NCBI GenBank assembly: GCA_043228905.1 | Contig: JBHGNT010000006.1 | Location: 4,898,001-4,962,000, forward strand | DNA: 64,000 nucleotides | Source: Azolla caroliniana | Lineage: Eukaryota; Polypodiophyta | Direction of reading: 5' to 3' | Shown: piece after piece, positions 48,301-59,781 of the stretch | How positions within the stretch are numbered: the first letter of the stretch is position 1 | Layout of the letters: each line of letters opens with the position of its first letter | Program-made: the position numbers and the translations under genes | Notes under the pieces: model-generated | Seen by the model: only the letters and a program-made list of their open reading frames with translations | What the model was told of the DNA's origin: nothing | Databases searched by the model: none

Positions 48301-49464
48301 ATTGACTGGACATTCCTTGGGCGGAAGTCTTGCTATCATTCTTGCCCTCATGTTCCAGATTCGAGGTGTACTTACTAATAAAGCTTTACTTCCAGTAGTG
48401 ACATTTGGCTCTCCTTGTATGATGTGTGGTGGTGATATTCTTCTCCAGAGATTAAAGCTTCCGAGGAATCACATACAGTCCATCATCATGCACCGAGATA
48501 TAGTACCGCGTGCTTTTTCTTGCGACTATCCTGATCATGTTGCACATGTGTTGAAGAGACTTAATGGGAGGTTTCGGAATCACCCATGCTTGAATAACCA
48601 GGTATTGGTTATTAATTCATATTTTGCATGATACTTTTAACTTTCCAAGATGATTTTTCTCCTTTTTTTTGGGGGGGGAGGGGTGGTGGTGGTTACTCTA
48701 AAGTATGTGATCAAAGCACACAGATCTGGAAATATTCATTTGGTTCCTATGCGTTCACTGGAAGGGTTTTCTAAGCCCTTTTTTTTTGTCAACAGAAATT
48801 GTTATACACTCCAATGGGTCAAATCTTTGTCTTACAACCAAAAGAGAGTGCAGCCCCACCCCATGCTTTACTACCATGTGGGCATGGACTCTACCTTTTA
48901 CGTCACCCAGTTAATGGCAAAGATACTAAGCATGACATCGAACTTCGGGCAGCTCAAAGAGCTTTCTTAAACATGCCTCATCCATTAGAAACCCTCAGTG
49001 ACCCTGGTTCATATGGTTTAAATGGAACCATCTCTCGAGATCACAATCCTTCTAGTTACACGGAAGCTATTGACATGGCTCTTAGATATGAGGTTAAAAG
49101 ACTCCGGCGCTTGCAACGTGAGCAGAGAAGACAAATGATGCAGCCTGCTGTGATTGCCGAGTCATCTGTTTATCTCAAGAAAGGTACTACTAAGCTAGGT
49201 TTACATGTGGAGCCAATAGTGAAGCACAGACCACTCATGCTGTCGATGGGTAAAACATTGACATTTGTGCAATCTGTGAATTATGGAACTAGTAACTTGA
49301 ATCGAGTTGCATTGGATAGGATGCCTATATGGGCATCCTATAAGAATGCATTTGGTCGATATGCGGTAACTATTGCATCGAAGCATGTTCAAGTAGGAAT
49401 GCTGTTTGTTGTTTCGCTCCGCGTGGTCATGTTACAATGGCTTTCAACCCTGTCATGGGTATAA
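45331..49464 (+). CDS. PLIP: PLIP-like plastid phospholipase A1 (class-3 lipase)
   Basis: Alpha/beta-hydrolase predicted to release fatty acids from thylakoid glycerolipids, by analogy with Arabidopsis PLIP1-3. Exons 45331-46386, 47415-47945, 48045-48104, 48185-48601 and 48796-49464 join in phase 0 throughout to give 910 aa. The Ser/Pro-rich N-terminus fits a plastid transit peptide. [20 protein letters not shown] ends exon 1, and [21 protein letters not shown] leads into the hydrolase core. The nucleophile elbow is GHSLGGS (Ser about 593). The likely catalytic Asp is in [11 protein letters not shown] (about 654), and the likely His is in PPHALLP (about 711). The C-terminal hydrophobic segment ([13 protein letters not shown]) matches the family. 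ATG at 45331 is the first in frame. Exon 2 is enriched in Lys, Ser and Glu and is poorly conserved. Confidence 0.92.
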
Positions 49465-51770
49465 TGGCATCCACACTTACAGGTCAACCCTCTATTTTTT
49501 GTGTGTTTTAAGGATTGATAAACATATAAACTTAAGCGGATGCTGCTCTCATATATAATAGCATCCATTTGTCACAAGGTTCACTGAATATCTATGATAC
49601 AAATAGTCATCACTCTCCTTTTTGCACTCTGGAATTGATATTATATGGCTTTCCATACATAAGGGAATTTGGTTTGCTTAATGATATGTATATTATGGTT
49701 TGATTTTGCCTCGTTTTTAGGTACCATATCATAACTTATCAATGGTAACACATCCAGATTTTAGCATTTATGGAGGGTTGATAATGTATATGAACTTGTT
49801 TCTTGTGTTCGTTTGGTGTCATGCTATGTTATTTTGATACAAATGTTCAAATGATGTATGCCTAATGACCAAAATCTTTTGCAATGTGAAGAAAAAATAA
49901 TTTGACTATCAACAAGACGTTAATTTAAGACATTGGAAACCTAATGAACAAGTCATTGCACCTTGGTAAGGAACCGTCACTAAATTTGTGTGCATATATG
50001 AGATAAGTAGATTCATATTGACTCTTGGTGGTCAAGAATTTTACTGTTTGGTATCAATTGAAAGCCTCGTTGTGACAATGACATATGTGTGTAGGGATTG
50101 GACTAGGTTTGACAATGTATGGAATGCAAAACTTGAAGGTTGAGCATTGTATCAAAAAGGTGGAAGGTGTACTTGAAGCTCAATCTTAGAGATCTTTGGA
50201 TTTTGTTGAAGTATTTCTCTAGAATGTGCATGTTTTGCACAGTTTTCTAGGAACATAATTGACATCAAATTATCAAGTGTCTATTGGCAAGAGTTATCTG
50301 GAAATTTATGTGGGTTTCTATAAATACAATGTTGAAACCCCCAATTCCAAGGGTGTTTAGTCATGTGGAGTCGAGAACACCTTTTATGCATTTTGAGACA
50401 CCTTTCATTATTTAAGGTATTAGGGATTACAACATAATTGGTGTATGCAGAATGCCTTATTTTAGATGCTCAATATGGGGTTCACAGTCACATTTGATGA
50501 TTAAAAGGCATATTGGTATGTCAATTCTCCTCGGCGAAGACTTTAGAGAGGTTGGCATAGGAGGAATTAGGGATTTCTTGGTTGGCAAGGCATCGTGTCC
50601 ATCATTTACATAGGCACTAATCACATGAGACTATATAGGTCGATACAAATGTATCTAGAGATGAGGGATGTTATGGAAACCTTGATTGATTTTGTGGTAA
50701 ATCAATAGGATATCTATTTCATTGCGTGTAACTCGACTTTCTTAATTAATATATTTCTAGTTATGGGAAAAAGAGCGAGTACAATAGATTGACAAAGTCA
50801 TATGTAAGCAAAAAGAGAGATAGCACAGTTAATGTATCAAAACAAGGGATGATTGCACGATGATAACAACTAATTAACTATATAAATGCAAATGCTCAAA
50901 AGCTTGAACATACCAACAAAAAACATGACATTGTGATTTGATGAAGTAGAAAAAATGTTGTTACCGCAATGAGGACAAACATCTATGGAAAGCGAGAACA
51001 AACCGAACATACATACAAGTGGGCAACATTACAACTACAAGGTGTGTTTGTGATGAGAACAAGACATGTAGGCATTGCCAGGGTTATATTTATAGTAAAC
51101 ATAATTACATGGGGATATATATATAAATAGAGGCAAAAGTTTATTTGCCCTAAAATTTCTGACTCAGATTATATGTCACTCTTTACATCACTATGAATGG
51201 TAAACTCAGGCTTCATTAGAGTTTATGATGCCTTTATTGACCTCTGTTTAGGGACTATTGTTTATATCACTGTATTTTATGGAGCTCTGTTTAGGGGTCG
51301 TTGTATTTAGCTGTTTAGCTCCTTCTCTATTTTACATTATGTTTAATGTATTTTTTGTATGCTATTTTTTAATCTAGATCTAATTAGTAATTTTTATTTG
51401 TACCATTTTTTGAAGTAGCTTTAATTAGGGTCTCTGATATTAAATGAGTTGAGGATTATTAAATGAATTAATGTGGCATTATGGTTAAGTTCTATATAAT
51501 TAGTTCGTACATTCAGAATTCTGTGTCGTAGTATTCATTTGGGTCTTCTTTAATTTTAGTTAGGCAGCAAATTTTATGAAGAAAAAAATTCGTCCCTTCT
51601 ATCATGCTCATTGCGTGTCTCTTGCAATGCATATATAGATTTGATGATCAGAGATGATAAAGAAGAGTTAATTTTGTGTTCAAAATCATCCTAAAAAGAC
51701 ATTGTTTTGGTATACTATCTTTTCAACTCCATAAACGTAATCAGAATCAATATGGTTATAATGCCAATAA
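49465..51770. other. Gene-free spacer
   Basis: No gene, RNA or recognised element. The first few hundred bases probably hold the lipase 3' UTR. A small direct repeat (ctctgtttaggg..) occurs at about 51242 and 51286. Confidence 0.45.
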
Positions 51771-51779
51771 CAACGTCAG

Positions 51780-52290
51780 GGAGAATTTGGCAAGGATTAG
51801 AAAGAGGAAGGGCACAAGAAGGTGCTGGTTTTTTGGCTTGGTATCTTCTATGTGTGATATCAATCAATAGTTATGAGCCAAAAGGTGCCTTATTTTATAC
51901 TATTGCCAGTTGAACTTTTGCCTGATTTTGTCTTGGATGATATAATTCTACTCATAAATGGGTGGCTCTTTAATTAGTTTTAGCTTAGTGTGAGTTTCAG
52001 CGAGGATTAAAGAATGAAGGTATCCGAGAAGGTGCTGCAATGTATTGCTTGGTATCTTCAATGAAGTTCTAATTACACTTGAAATGAGCTGAAATATGTT
52101 GTAATTTTCATGCCTCTGGAAGGATTGAAAATGTTTGTAATTTCATAGCTCAGTAGGATTGGACATATTTTGTTAAATCATAGGTTGGAAAGATTGGAGA
52201 GTGTTGCAATTCATGGTTGGGAAATATGGAAGAGCTGTTGTCAATCATAGTCCTGCAAGGAGTGGTGTGGTTGGAAGGATTTTCTGGCTT
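51780..52290. repeat. Local duplications and 35-bp degenerate minisatellite
   Basis: Block 51780-51860 recurs at about 51996-52075 (aggattaRaRa..gaaggtgctg, ttggcttggtatcttc). Next, 52087-52290 is built of roughly 35-bp units with the pattern tgttgYaattcatag..ctggaaggattgga, about six diverged copies. Short frames there are not proteins. Confidence 0.6.
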
Positions 52291-53491
52291 TTGGTGGGAA
52301 ATCACAAAGAAGTTTCGGGACTCTCTGGAAAAGCACAGAACAATATGCTGTAGTTAAATAATGTTGTAATTCATAATGAATACATTTTTGAGGCCATGAT
52401 CTTGGTCTAAACTGTTTGAGGGCTCGTTAGGTTTGTGTCATATGACATAGAGATAGATCGATCAATGAAGAAGCCACATCTATTTGGCTTTCTTGACATG
52501 TGAATGGAATGAATTCTTTCAGCTTTGGTTTTAAGAACTTGCCCAGCTATCCAAAATTGTGCTGCAAATTTATTTTTGGCTGAACATAATCATTTATAGG
52601 CTCAAACGCACTTTGTCATATGAACTTCAAAGTGTTTGTGGTAGGTATGGTTTGGTTAATAGGGATGTTTGAATCAAATCTTAAAAACACTCTCAAAACT
52701 CCATAAGATAATTGACACAGAGATTTGCTTTGAAATCTTTCATCTACAGAGATTACATTATTGAAACAAATTTCATCTCCGCTTCTTTACTGATTTACTT
52801 TGACCTTGTTAAGTTGCAATTGCATATCATTAACCCCATTTAATAAAGAAAATGGCATAGTGATTATCTCCATGCACAGACAGTATCCACAACCTCTGTA
52901 CGTAGTGTACTTCTAAAGATAAGGATAAGGGTAGTTACCAACTATATCCACTGCTCCAAGATTGCAAACATTAACTTGGTTATTTGATTACAATTCAACC
53001 TATGCAAAATCGGCAGAGTTCAAACTATTCTAGCAGATAGTTTTTGCTACTATGTAGATGCTAATTAACATGATGTATTTAAGCCTATCTATCACACACA
53101 TACATCAACTAAAAACCTCATATACTATATTCTCCTCCACACCATGAATATCATTGAATTATGATAGTTGCAATAAATTAAAATGAAACGAATCTGGAAG
53201 TAAAAAAAAAGTTACATTATATACTTTTTTTACAACATATTTAGCTCTACAGAACTGTTCGGCTCTTTCTCAGATACTCTAGGATTTACATTTTTGAACA
53301 TTGACATTACCATTTAGAACAAGCCTAACACAATCTTGCTTCTGGTCTTCATCACCATTAAAAAACCTGCACACCATCATAATTTGGTTCCGTCTACAAA
53401 ACTACATATAAAAGCCTAGACCTAGCAACTAAAAACGTATAAATAGAACAACAAAAAGGCTTCCAAAAAAGAGACCTAGAATATCTATTCT
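52291..53491. other. Gene-free spacer / probable sHSP 3' region
   Basis: AT-rich sequence without recognised features. The part adjacent to 53491 is likely the sHSP 3' UTR. Confidence 0.4.
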
Positions 53492-54463
53492 TTACTCCAC
53501 TAGTACTTTATGAGTTTCTTTCTTATTTACTTCGACTTTGGGTGCCTTCACCTTCAAGACTCCATCTTTAAGCTCCGCTTTAATACCAGATGGATCAACA
53601 TTCTCAGGGAGCCTAATCCTCAGATTACAAGATCCGTAGCTTCGCATTGACCAATCATCTTCTTCCTCCTTAGCCTCATGATCTGCCTTGAGCACTAATT
53701 CATCATCTTCCACAGTGAGCTGCACCTCATCTTTGGTATAACCCGGCATATCCACCCTCAACTTGATGCATTTATCATCTTCCACAACATCCCATGGAAT
53801 CCGACTGTCACTGAGCATGTCTCCAAACCTTCGGTATGGATCCAAAAGAGTCTGACCATCAAAGAGGCGGTCCACTGTGTCCATCATTTGTGTTAGAGAT
53901 GTGCTAGGTCCAAAGAAGGGAGAAAAAAGGCCTGCGGCAGACAATAACATGAATTAATTATGTATCAATCCAACTAAAGACAGATGGAAAATTAACAACG
54001 TCGATCAGAATGAACAAATGAATGAACATTTAAATGAACAAAAGAATGAACATTTAAATCTATATTCACTTCATAGGAATCCATCTAGTGCGAGCTGTAT
54101 AGACAGATTGAGGACTAATCCAACAAGAAAAACGACCCACATTGAAAGCAAGCTGGAATTAGCTCAAATTCAAAGGACTCAATGAAGAATTATAAGTATC
54201 ACAAAACAAGATTAATCTAAGGCAATCAAAGACAAACCAGGCATGACATTGCGTGGCCATCTGTTGGCCAAGGCTGAAGAACGCTCTCCTCCCCCTTGCT
54301 TGCGGACAGGAACTTGAACGTCATCACTTTGTTGCTTATCCTGAGCCTGATCTTGCAGGCTGGTGGTTGAGATTGATCTCTTCCCAGATGCAACAACCGC
54401 CTTCTTAGAATCATGAAGCTTAGGGAGACATACAATCTTCTTCCCAAGAGCACGTAGAGCCAT
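53492..54463 (-). CDS. Organelle-targeted small heat-shock protein (HSP20 family)
   Basis: ATP-independent holdase that keeps unfolding proteins soluble. Exons 54463-54238 and 53931-53492 join in frame to 221 aa. The N-terminal 70 residues are basic and rich in Ser and Thr with few acids at the start (MALRALGKKIVCLPKL), suggesting import into mitochondria or plastids; the closest type I recall is the mitochondrial 23-26 kDa class. The alpha-crystallin domain spans about 121-210: IPWDVVEDDKCIKLRVDMPG, then the DELVLKAD strand, LRIRLPENVDP and ELKDGVLKV, the conserved G-V-L end. The tail is ETHKVLVE without a clear I-x-I/V motif. A 564-bp intron (54492-55055) probably splits the 5' UTR (donor AAG|GTGAGT, acceptor ATGCAG|GGGTGC). 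Confidence 0.9.
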
Positions 54464-55192
54464 TGTAATTATCTTCTTATATATTGCACCCCTGCATAAA
54501 AGAAAGGCAATACGGATTAGTTTAATCTAAGGAAATCTGAGCATTCAAAAACCCTGTTAGTCTATTGACCCAGAATCCAGGCACCATTTTCGTAAAAGTA
54601 TGAAACAACCCATAAAAACATGAGGTGTCGACGACACACTGCAAAAACAGACTTTGTAAATAAATCCTAATGCAAACTTGGGCCTTCATAAACCCTGAAC
54701 CCATGAAACCAAATACAAAATCGAGTTTTGTGAGTTCTACAGGCAACCTATTCTCGGCCTTATATTCTAAAGCCCATAACAGCAGACTTGCAATGAGATT
54801 TAGTGAGACACTTGGAGAATTTTAGGCTAGGCTATGAAAAAACCAAAGTACATCAATTTCCGAAATGTTTTGGACCCGCAAAAGTCAATGGATTATCTCC
54901 ATCTATTTCTATACCATATTACCATTACAAATAAACCGAGCGTTTGGGAATCTGACATCAAATAGAACCATTTCCTAAAACCCTAAAGGCATCCCGATTA
55001 AGACGATGCAGCACACAACAGAGAAGAGACAGAGAGAGAGAGAGAGAGAACTCACCTTGCAAGCAGAATTATCCACCACCACGCTGATGTTAAGCTAATT
55101 CTTTAGAACGCGCTTTGTCTCTTCCAATCTTTCGTCTTTTTCTTCTTCTTCTCTGGTTGAGGCAGAGAAGGCGAGGATGCTGCTCGCTTTTT

Positions 55193-55239
55193 GAAGCTTC
55201 CACAGCAAGCTTCGCCATAGCTCCAGAACTTTCTGGAAA
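55193..55239 (-). promoter_or_regulatory. Heat-shock element upstream of the sHSP gene
   Basis: A perfect three-unit HSE GAActTTCtgGAA (55226-55238) and a two-unit GAAgcTTC (55193-55200) lie about 140-185 bp upstream of the 5'UTR donor and therefore near the inferred promoter. The alternating nGAAn units at 5-bp spacing are the trimeric HSF binding pattern, and they fit the downstream gene. Confidence 0.7.
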
Positions 55240-55339
55240 CGTGCTGCTTCCGAGACAGCATTTTAGAATGTTTCCCGGTTTCACACTTGTCCGGGCCCCG
55301 CCCGCGTCCACAGCACGCTGGTCGCCATATTGTCCGCCC

Positions 55340-55545
55340 TCTGCCCATCTCATCCCGTCCGTGTTGTCCTCTCGGTCCATATCGTCCCGTCCGTATTGTC
55401 CTCGGTCAATCTCGTCCGTATTGTCCTTCGTATTTTCCTCGGGTCTGCGAAATCAAGCATCCGTCTTGTCCTCGGTTCCTATTGTCCCGTCCCCATATCG
55501 TCTGTATTGTCCTCCGTATATTTCCTCAGGGTGTGCGATCAAGCA
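55340..55545. repeat. Cytosine-rich minisatellite (cgtccgtattgtcctc-type)
   Basis: Imperfect tandem repeats of a roughly 18-25-bp unit such as 'cgtcccgtccgtattgtcct'. A larger duplication of 'ttttcctcgggtctgcgaaatcaagc' type recurs as 'tttcctcagggtgtgcgatcaagc' (about 55433 and 55522). Far more GC-rich than the surroundings. Overlapping frames rich in Ser, Pro and Cys are repeat translations. A run of 16 C follows at 55628-55643. Confidence 0.7.
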
Positions 55546-55659
55546 TGACGTAGCCCAGACCACCGACAACCATCCTTGGTATGTAGCTCTTTTTTTTAGC
55601 CCACAATGTTCATTTGTGGGTCGGATGCCCCCCCCCCCCCCCCAAAGTGCCATGTTCGG

Positions 55660-56900
55660 CTAACTGCTCAAAAGTGAAGAAACTCGATGTCCTTTCCGAG
55701 TAGAAAGTTCATACTACTGGTAAGTATAGCTCAAACCATAATGTGCTTGTTTGTTATGCTCAAAAATTCGCGGACCTTGTGAATGATCGAGTTTGTCCAC
55801 ATATTAGAGTATGTTGATGTGGCCACTTAAATGTCTTATGCATTAGACTCAGAACAATTGCGGTTTAATTTGGGAGGTTGTTGGGTGAGGCGAGCATAGG
55901 ATGCATAGTTTGAGAATCAAATATTGAGATGTTCTAATAGTTTGTGCATTGTGTATATGCAATGGTATAGGGAAATCCTTAGTTAAATGCCATGAGATGC
56001 AACCCGTGGTAGATATGGTCTCCATACAAGCAGCCATCCAGAGTGTGAAATATTTTGGTGTACAGGTGTATGGAATAAGGAATTACTTAAAGGTTTTGCT
56101 CATGGAGACATTAAGAATCATTAATCAAGTTATATTTAGTCGTGTTGATCATACCCTAAATGCCTTGTTATGGTTGAGCCACTTTGTGTTGATTCCAAAT
56201 AAGAGCTATACTATATCAAAGTAATATGTGGCAATGGTATCTCTAGGTGAAAAGTCCACTTGTCTATTTGTGGTTGAGGACATAGTACAAGCCTTGGTGT
56301 TTGTATGTGTTTGTGTATATATCAAACCCCATGTGCATGTACTTCAAACACCTGGTGTTTCTGTGTGCATTGTTCTCATGGTGATGTATGTAAAGGTCAA
56401 CCTTAACCAAGGTACTAATGGTGCCTCAAACACATACATCTTTATGATATTAGCTCTTTCCTAATTAGCCATGTTTGGTATGGAACCCTATAGACATGTC
56501 CATATGGATGCTGAGGAATTCATTCAATAGTTTACTTCATTAATTTTCATAATTTCAAAATTCAAATATATAAAGATGATGCGCAAGTAGGTGGCAAAGC
56601 TTAGATATTTCAACCTTGGGCAAGTCCAAAGGAGTGGGTCATCCTTTTTTTTTTAGTTTCAAAACACATCCACTACCAACTTGGTCCTAAAAATATGCCT
56701 TCAAATCCAACTTAAGGCTACAAACAAAATCATTACCCAAAGGCAATGTTAAAAAGTTTATTTATGTCCTTCTGATTATGACAAAAATCCGCTCAAAATT
56801 GGTAGTTCTCATGCGAGCAATGCTCCTATTTTGATTTATTTATGCATTTCGTAGATGAATGCAAAATTCTCTCTACAATGTCATCACGGATCGTATCTTC
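55660..56900. other. Gene-free spacer
   Basis: No gene or recognised repeat; only short frames on both strands. Confidence 0.45.
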
Positions 56901-56912
56901 AAGTTGTTGTGT

Positions 56913-57144
56913 TTAGATTCTCATATTGAGAACCATCAAATGTTTGAACCACATATTTAATTTCCCACATACATGTGAAATTCATTACTTGAATCTACAA
57001 GTTGGGATGTGTAAAAGGCATGTTAGATTCTCATGTTGAGAACCATTTGAGCTTAGCCTAATGTTTGAAGTGTATATTTGATTGCCCACATACATGTGAA
57101 GACTCGTTGCTTGAATCTACAAGTTATGACGTGTAAAAGTCATG
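56913..57144. repeat. Direct tandem duplication, period about 110 bp
   Basis: Copies 56913-57022 and 57023-57144 share ttagattctcatRttgagaacc, cccacatacatgtgaa and cttgaatctacaagtt. Diverged, non-coding. Confidence 0.75.
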
Positions 57145-57420
57145 AAGTAAGCTTAATTTTTGTGTGCCCCACGTTGACATTATTTATAGATATTATGGAC
57201 AAATGCTCAATCGTTCTTGTGAACCATGCCATTTACATAAGCACAATTGAACCAGGTCAGGATGTTGGGCGTCAGCACTAGTAGATTCTTTGACCCACTC
57301 ATATCGATGATATTAAGAAATATCTTTAAAATGCAATCACATGACAAAGTTCAATATACAATACTAATAGTATGGAAGGGAGAGAATATGATCAAGATGC
57401 CAATGTTTTGTTTATACGAC

Positions 57421-57710
57421 CAAGATGATAAGAACTCGATTGGAATAGGCTCCTTACGTGAGATTATGGCACGAGATAAATACAACTTGGATGATGAAGC
57501 AATGCTCTTACTGGTCAAGCGTATGGAAAATGTGCATGTATGTGTGTCATCAACAACCATCGATGCCATCTTACGCACGACCTAAGATGATAAGAGTTCG
57601 ACCAATATAAGCTCCTCCTCGTGTGAGTATGGCACGAGCTAATATGATTGGGATGGCAAAGTTGTTCATACTGGTCAAGCGTACAGAATATACACGCAAA
57701 TGTGTTCACA
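57421..57710. repeat. Direct tandem duplication, period about 162 bp
   Basis: Copies at 57421-57545 and 57583-57710 share aagatgataagaRttcga, tatggcacgag and tactggtcaagcgta. Strongly diverged. The 112-codon frame across it (57247-57585) is not recognised as a protein. Confidence 0.65.
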
Positions 57711-58716
57711 AGGAGACCGAGGCCATGTGACATAGTAGTAGTAGTTGACGAGTTTTATGGGACCATGGCATGGCAGATTGTTTGTTTGGTGGGAGTGGCT
57801 AAGGAGGTGTCCGATTGTCGGCGGCGAGTAAACACATGTTAGGAGGTGTGAACTTGATCTTGTGCAAAATGAATGTTTGCTCAACCCCAACATTATTTTG
57901 GCCTAGACAGACAAGGGTAAATAAAGTCTCTATTTTCCATGGTGGTCACTAAAATTTTGAGCACATAAAAAGACAGAGTCACTAGGGGGGCTTCTCTTCT
58001 ATTTTGGGTAATGAAAATGGTTACACTCTCCCAAAATCTCTCCCAAAAATGGAAGAAAATATGCTATCTTTCCTCCCTCCTACTAATTAGTGTGTTCTTT
58101 TCTAGTGTTTTCTTTTGACATTTCTCCCCTACTCTTTTTGTTTATAATCCCTTCCCCACCCCATCTGCCACTCTGCAATAATCTCATGCTGTGTCCCTCC
58201 CATTCAATGCTAATCACTACAGGAATCATTCATTTCTCTATTAATTATGTCCTCAAGCTGTGGATCTTGATCTCTAATCACCACATCGCTCATGTGGCTT
58301 CTATTGCTCCCTAATCACAAAAGTCCTCTACATGTATGCTCTGTTCCATCATTACCACCACCTCAAATTAGTCGCAATCACTAATCACCAGATTAGTCAT
58401 CCGCTAATCACTGTTGCTCTATAGCTCGTTGAATCTTCTACTAATGACTCCTTCAAGTGGGTAATTACGAAATCAATCATATGCGTTGTCATCGAGGTAC
58501 TTATGCTCTGTTTCATTATTAATTCCTCAATTGAGTCTTACTCATTAATTGCTATTGTTAATCATCTACAAATTACTAACTAGTATACAAATTGCGTCCT
58601 GACGAAGATTTAATCACTAAATACCGCATATGATTGTTTTTTTTATGTGTAACTATAATGATATGTTTTAAGATTTTTCCCTGAACAGATACCTATTACA
58701 AATAGAATTGGACAAC
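57711..58716. other. Spacer / promoter of the VQ gene
   Basis: No recognised gene or RNA. A possible splice acceptor (ccctgaacag, 58690) shortly before the VQ start suggests a 5'UTR intron, but the upstream exon cannot be placed. Confidence 0.35.
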
Positions 58717-59781
58717 ATGGTATTGGATCAGATGAAGGAAATGAAGAAGGGATTATTAAGTGGGCACATGAGGAGTAGTCATGCAGTCAAACCACTAATT
58801 GTATATAGTTATGAGCCGGAGGTGGTTCACACGGACCCCTCCAACTTCATGAGAGTTGTACAAAGCCTCACAGGGTCATCAACAACAACATGGAACTTGT
58901 CTTCTTCACCAAAGTCACCTGCAACAGTATCCACATCCTCATCCTCATCATCATCATCATCATCATCACCAGCAGCCCAATCACCATCCACATCATCCAC
59001 AACAATTATGACATTGTTGCCAACATCATCTTCTACCATGGCATCCATGCCATCATCATCATCATCATCATCTTTGATATTGGCATCATCATCGTCGTCG
59101 TCTTCTGCAATGATCACATCCTCATCTTCGACCACTATTTCGGCCGAGTATTCGTTGCCGAATTCGTCTTCCCTTCCGGATCCATTTCCGTCAGCTGGCC
59201 GCTTGAGCCACAAGAAGCGGAAGTTCAAACATAATGTATCTATTACGAAGAAGCATGAACTCGTCGACGGATTTACTCGCAATATACTCATCAGTGATGA
59301 TGAACAGGAACTCTTAATCTCTTCCAAAACCCCCGTGTATGCTTCATCCGGTGATAATATCGATCATGAAATTACTAGGAAGGCAGCTCGATTAACCACT
59401 AATTCATCACTCGAGTCTAGTGACACTGAGATAATTCATCAGATTCATCGTACATTGACATCATCTTCATCACGATCTGAATCTTCAATAACATCTTTAT
59501 CATCCATCTTGTCAAGCGATCCAATACTGGAATCTTCAATGTCATCGAATTCTTGGTCCACTTGCTTAATCCATCCTGATGACATTTGTGAGAGTGATCT
59601 TGATCCACAGGTTTATCAGGAACCATTAGACATAAACTCGAGCTATTTCGACCATCACAAAGAAATTCGGAAACTACCTAGATCCTCTCAACATAATTCT
59701 TTTGCCATAGATTTTCTAGACGATGACATTGATCTCTTTGGAGATGTGTTATATGATGCAAGTATTGATGGTAGCCCTTAA
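58717..59781 (+). CDS. VQ-motif transcriptional cofactor
   Basis: Plant VQ proteins bind WRKY factors, and sometimes MAP kinases, to modulate defence and stress transcription in the nucleus. This single-exon 354-aa protein has the motif FMRVVQSLTG at residues 44-53 (FxxxVQxLTG complete), preceded by KPLIVYSYEPEVVHTDPSN, the extended context seen in MKS1-type VQ proteins. Long serine tracts follow (about 75-150, encoded mainly by tcatca runs), then a basic SHKKRKFKH patch (about 165-173), a possible nuclear signal, and an acidic C-terminus (DFLDDDIDLFGD). ATG at 58717 is the first in frame. It is intronless, as is common in moss and many angiosperm VQ genes. An acidic antisense frame over the serine tract is a shadow. 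Confidence 0.9.
   Translation: MVLDQMKEMKKGLLSGHMRSSHAVKPLIVYSYEPEVVHTDPSNFMRVVQSLTGSSTTTWNLSSSPKSPATVSTSSSSSSSSSSSPAAQSPSTSSTTIMTLLPTSSSTMASMPSSSSSSSLILASSSSSSSAMITSSSSTTISAEYSLPNSSSLPDPFPSAGRLSHKKRKFKHNVSITKKHELVDGFTRNILISDDEQELLISSKTPVYASSGDNIDHEITRKAARLTTNSSLESSDTEIIHQIHRTLTSSSSRSESSITSLSSILSSDPILESSMSSNSWSTCLIHPDDICESDLDPQVYQEPLDINSSYFDHHKEIRKLPRSSQHNSFAIDFLDDDIDLFGDVLYDASIDGSP

Noticed and set aside
55090-55663. Overlapping Ser/Pro-rich frames such as the 182-codon plus frame
   Set aside because: They run through promoter and minisatellite sequence and repeat with its period; no protein family.
58827-59327. Acidic minus-strand frame with Asp runs
   Set aside because: Antisense of the (tca)n serine tract in the VQ gene.
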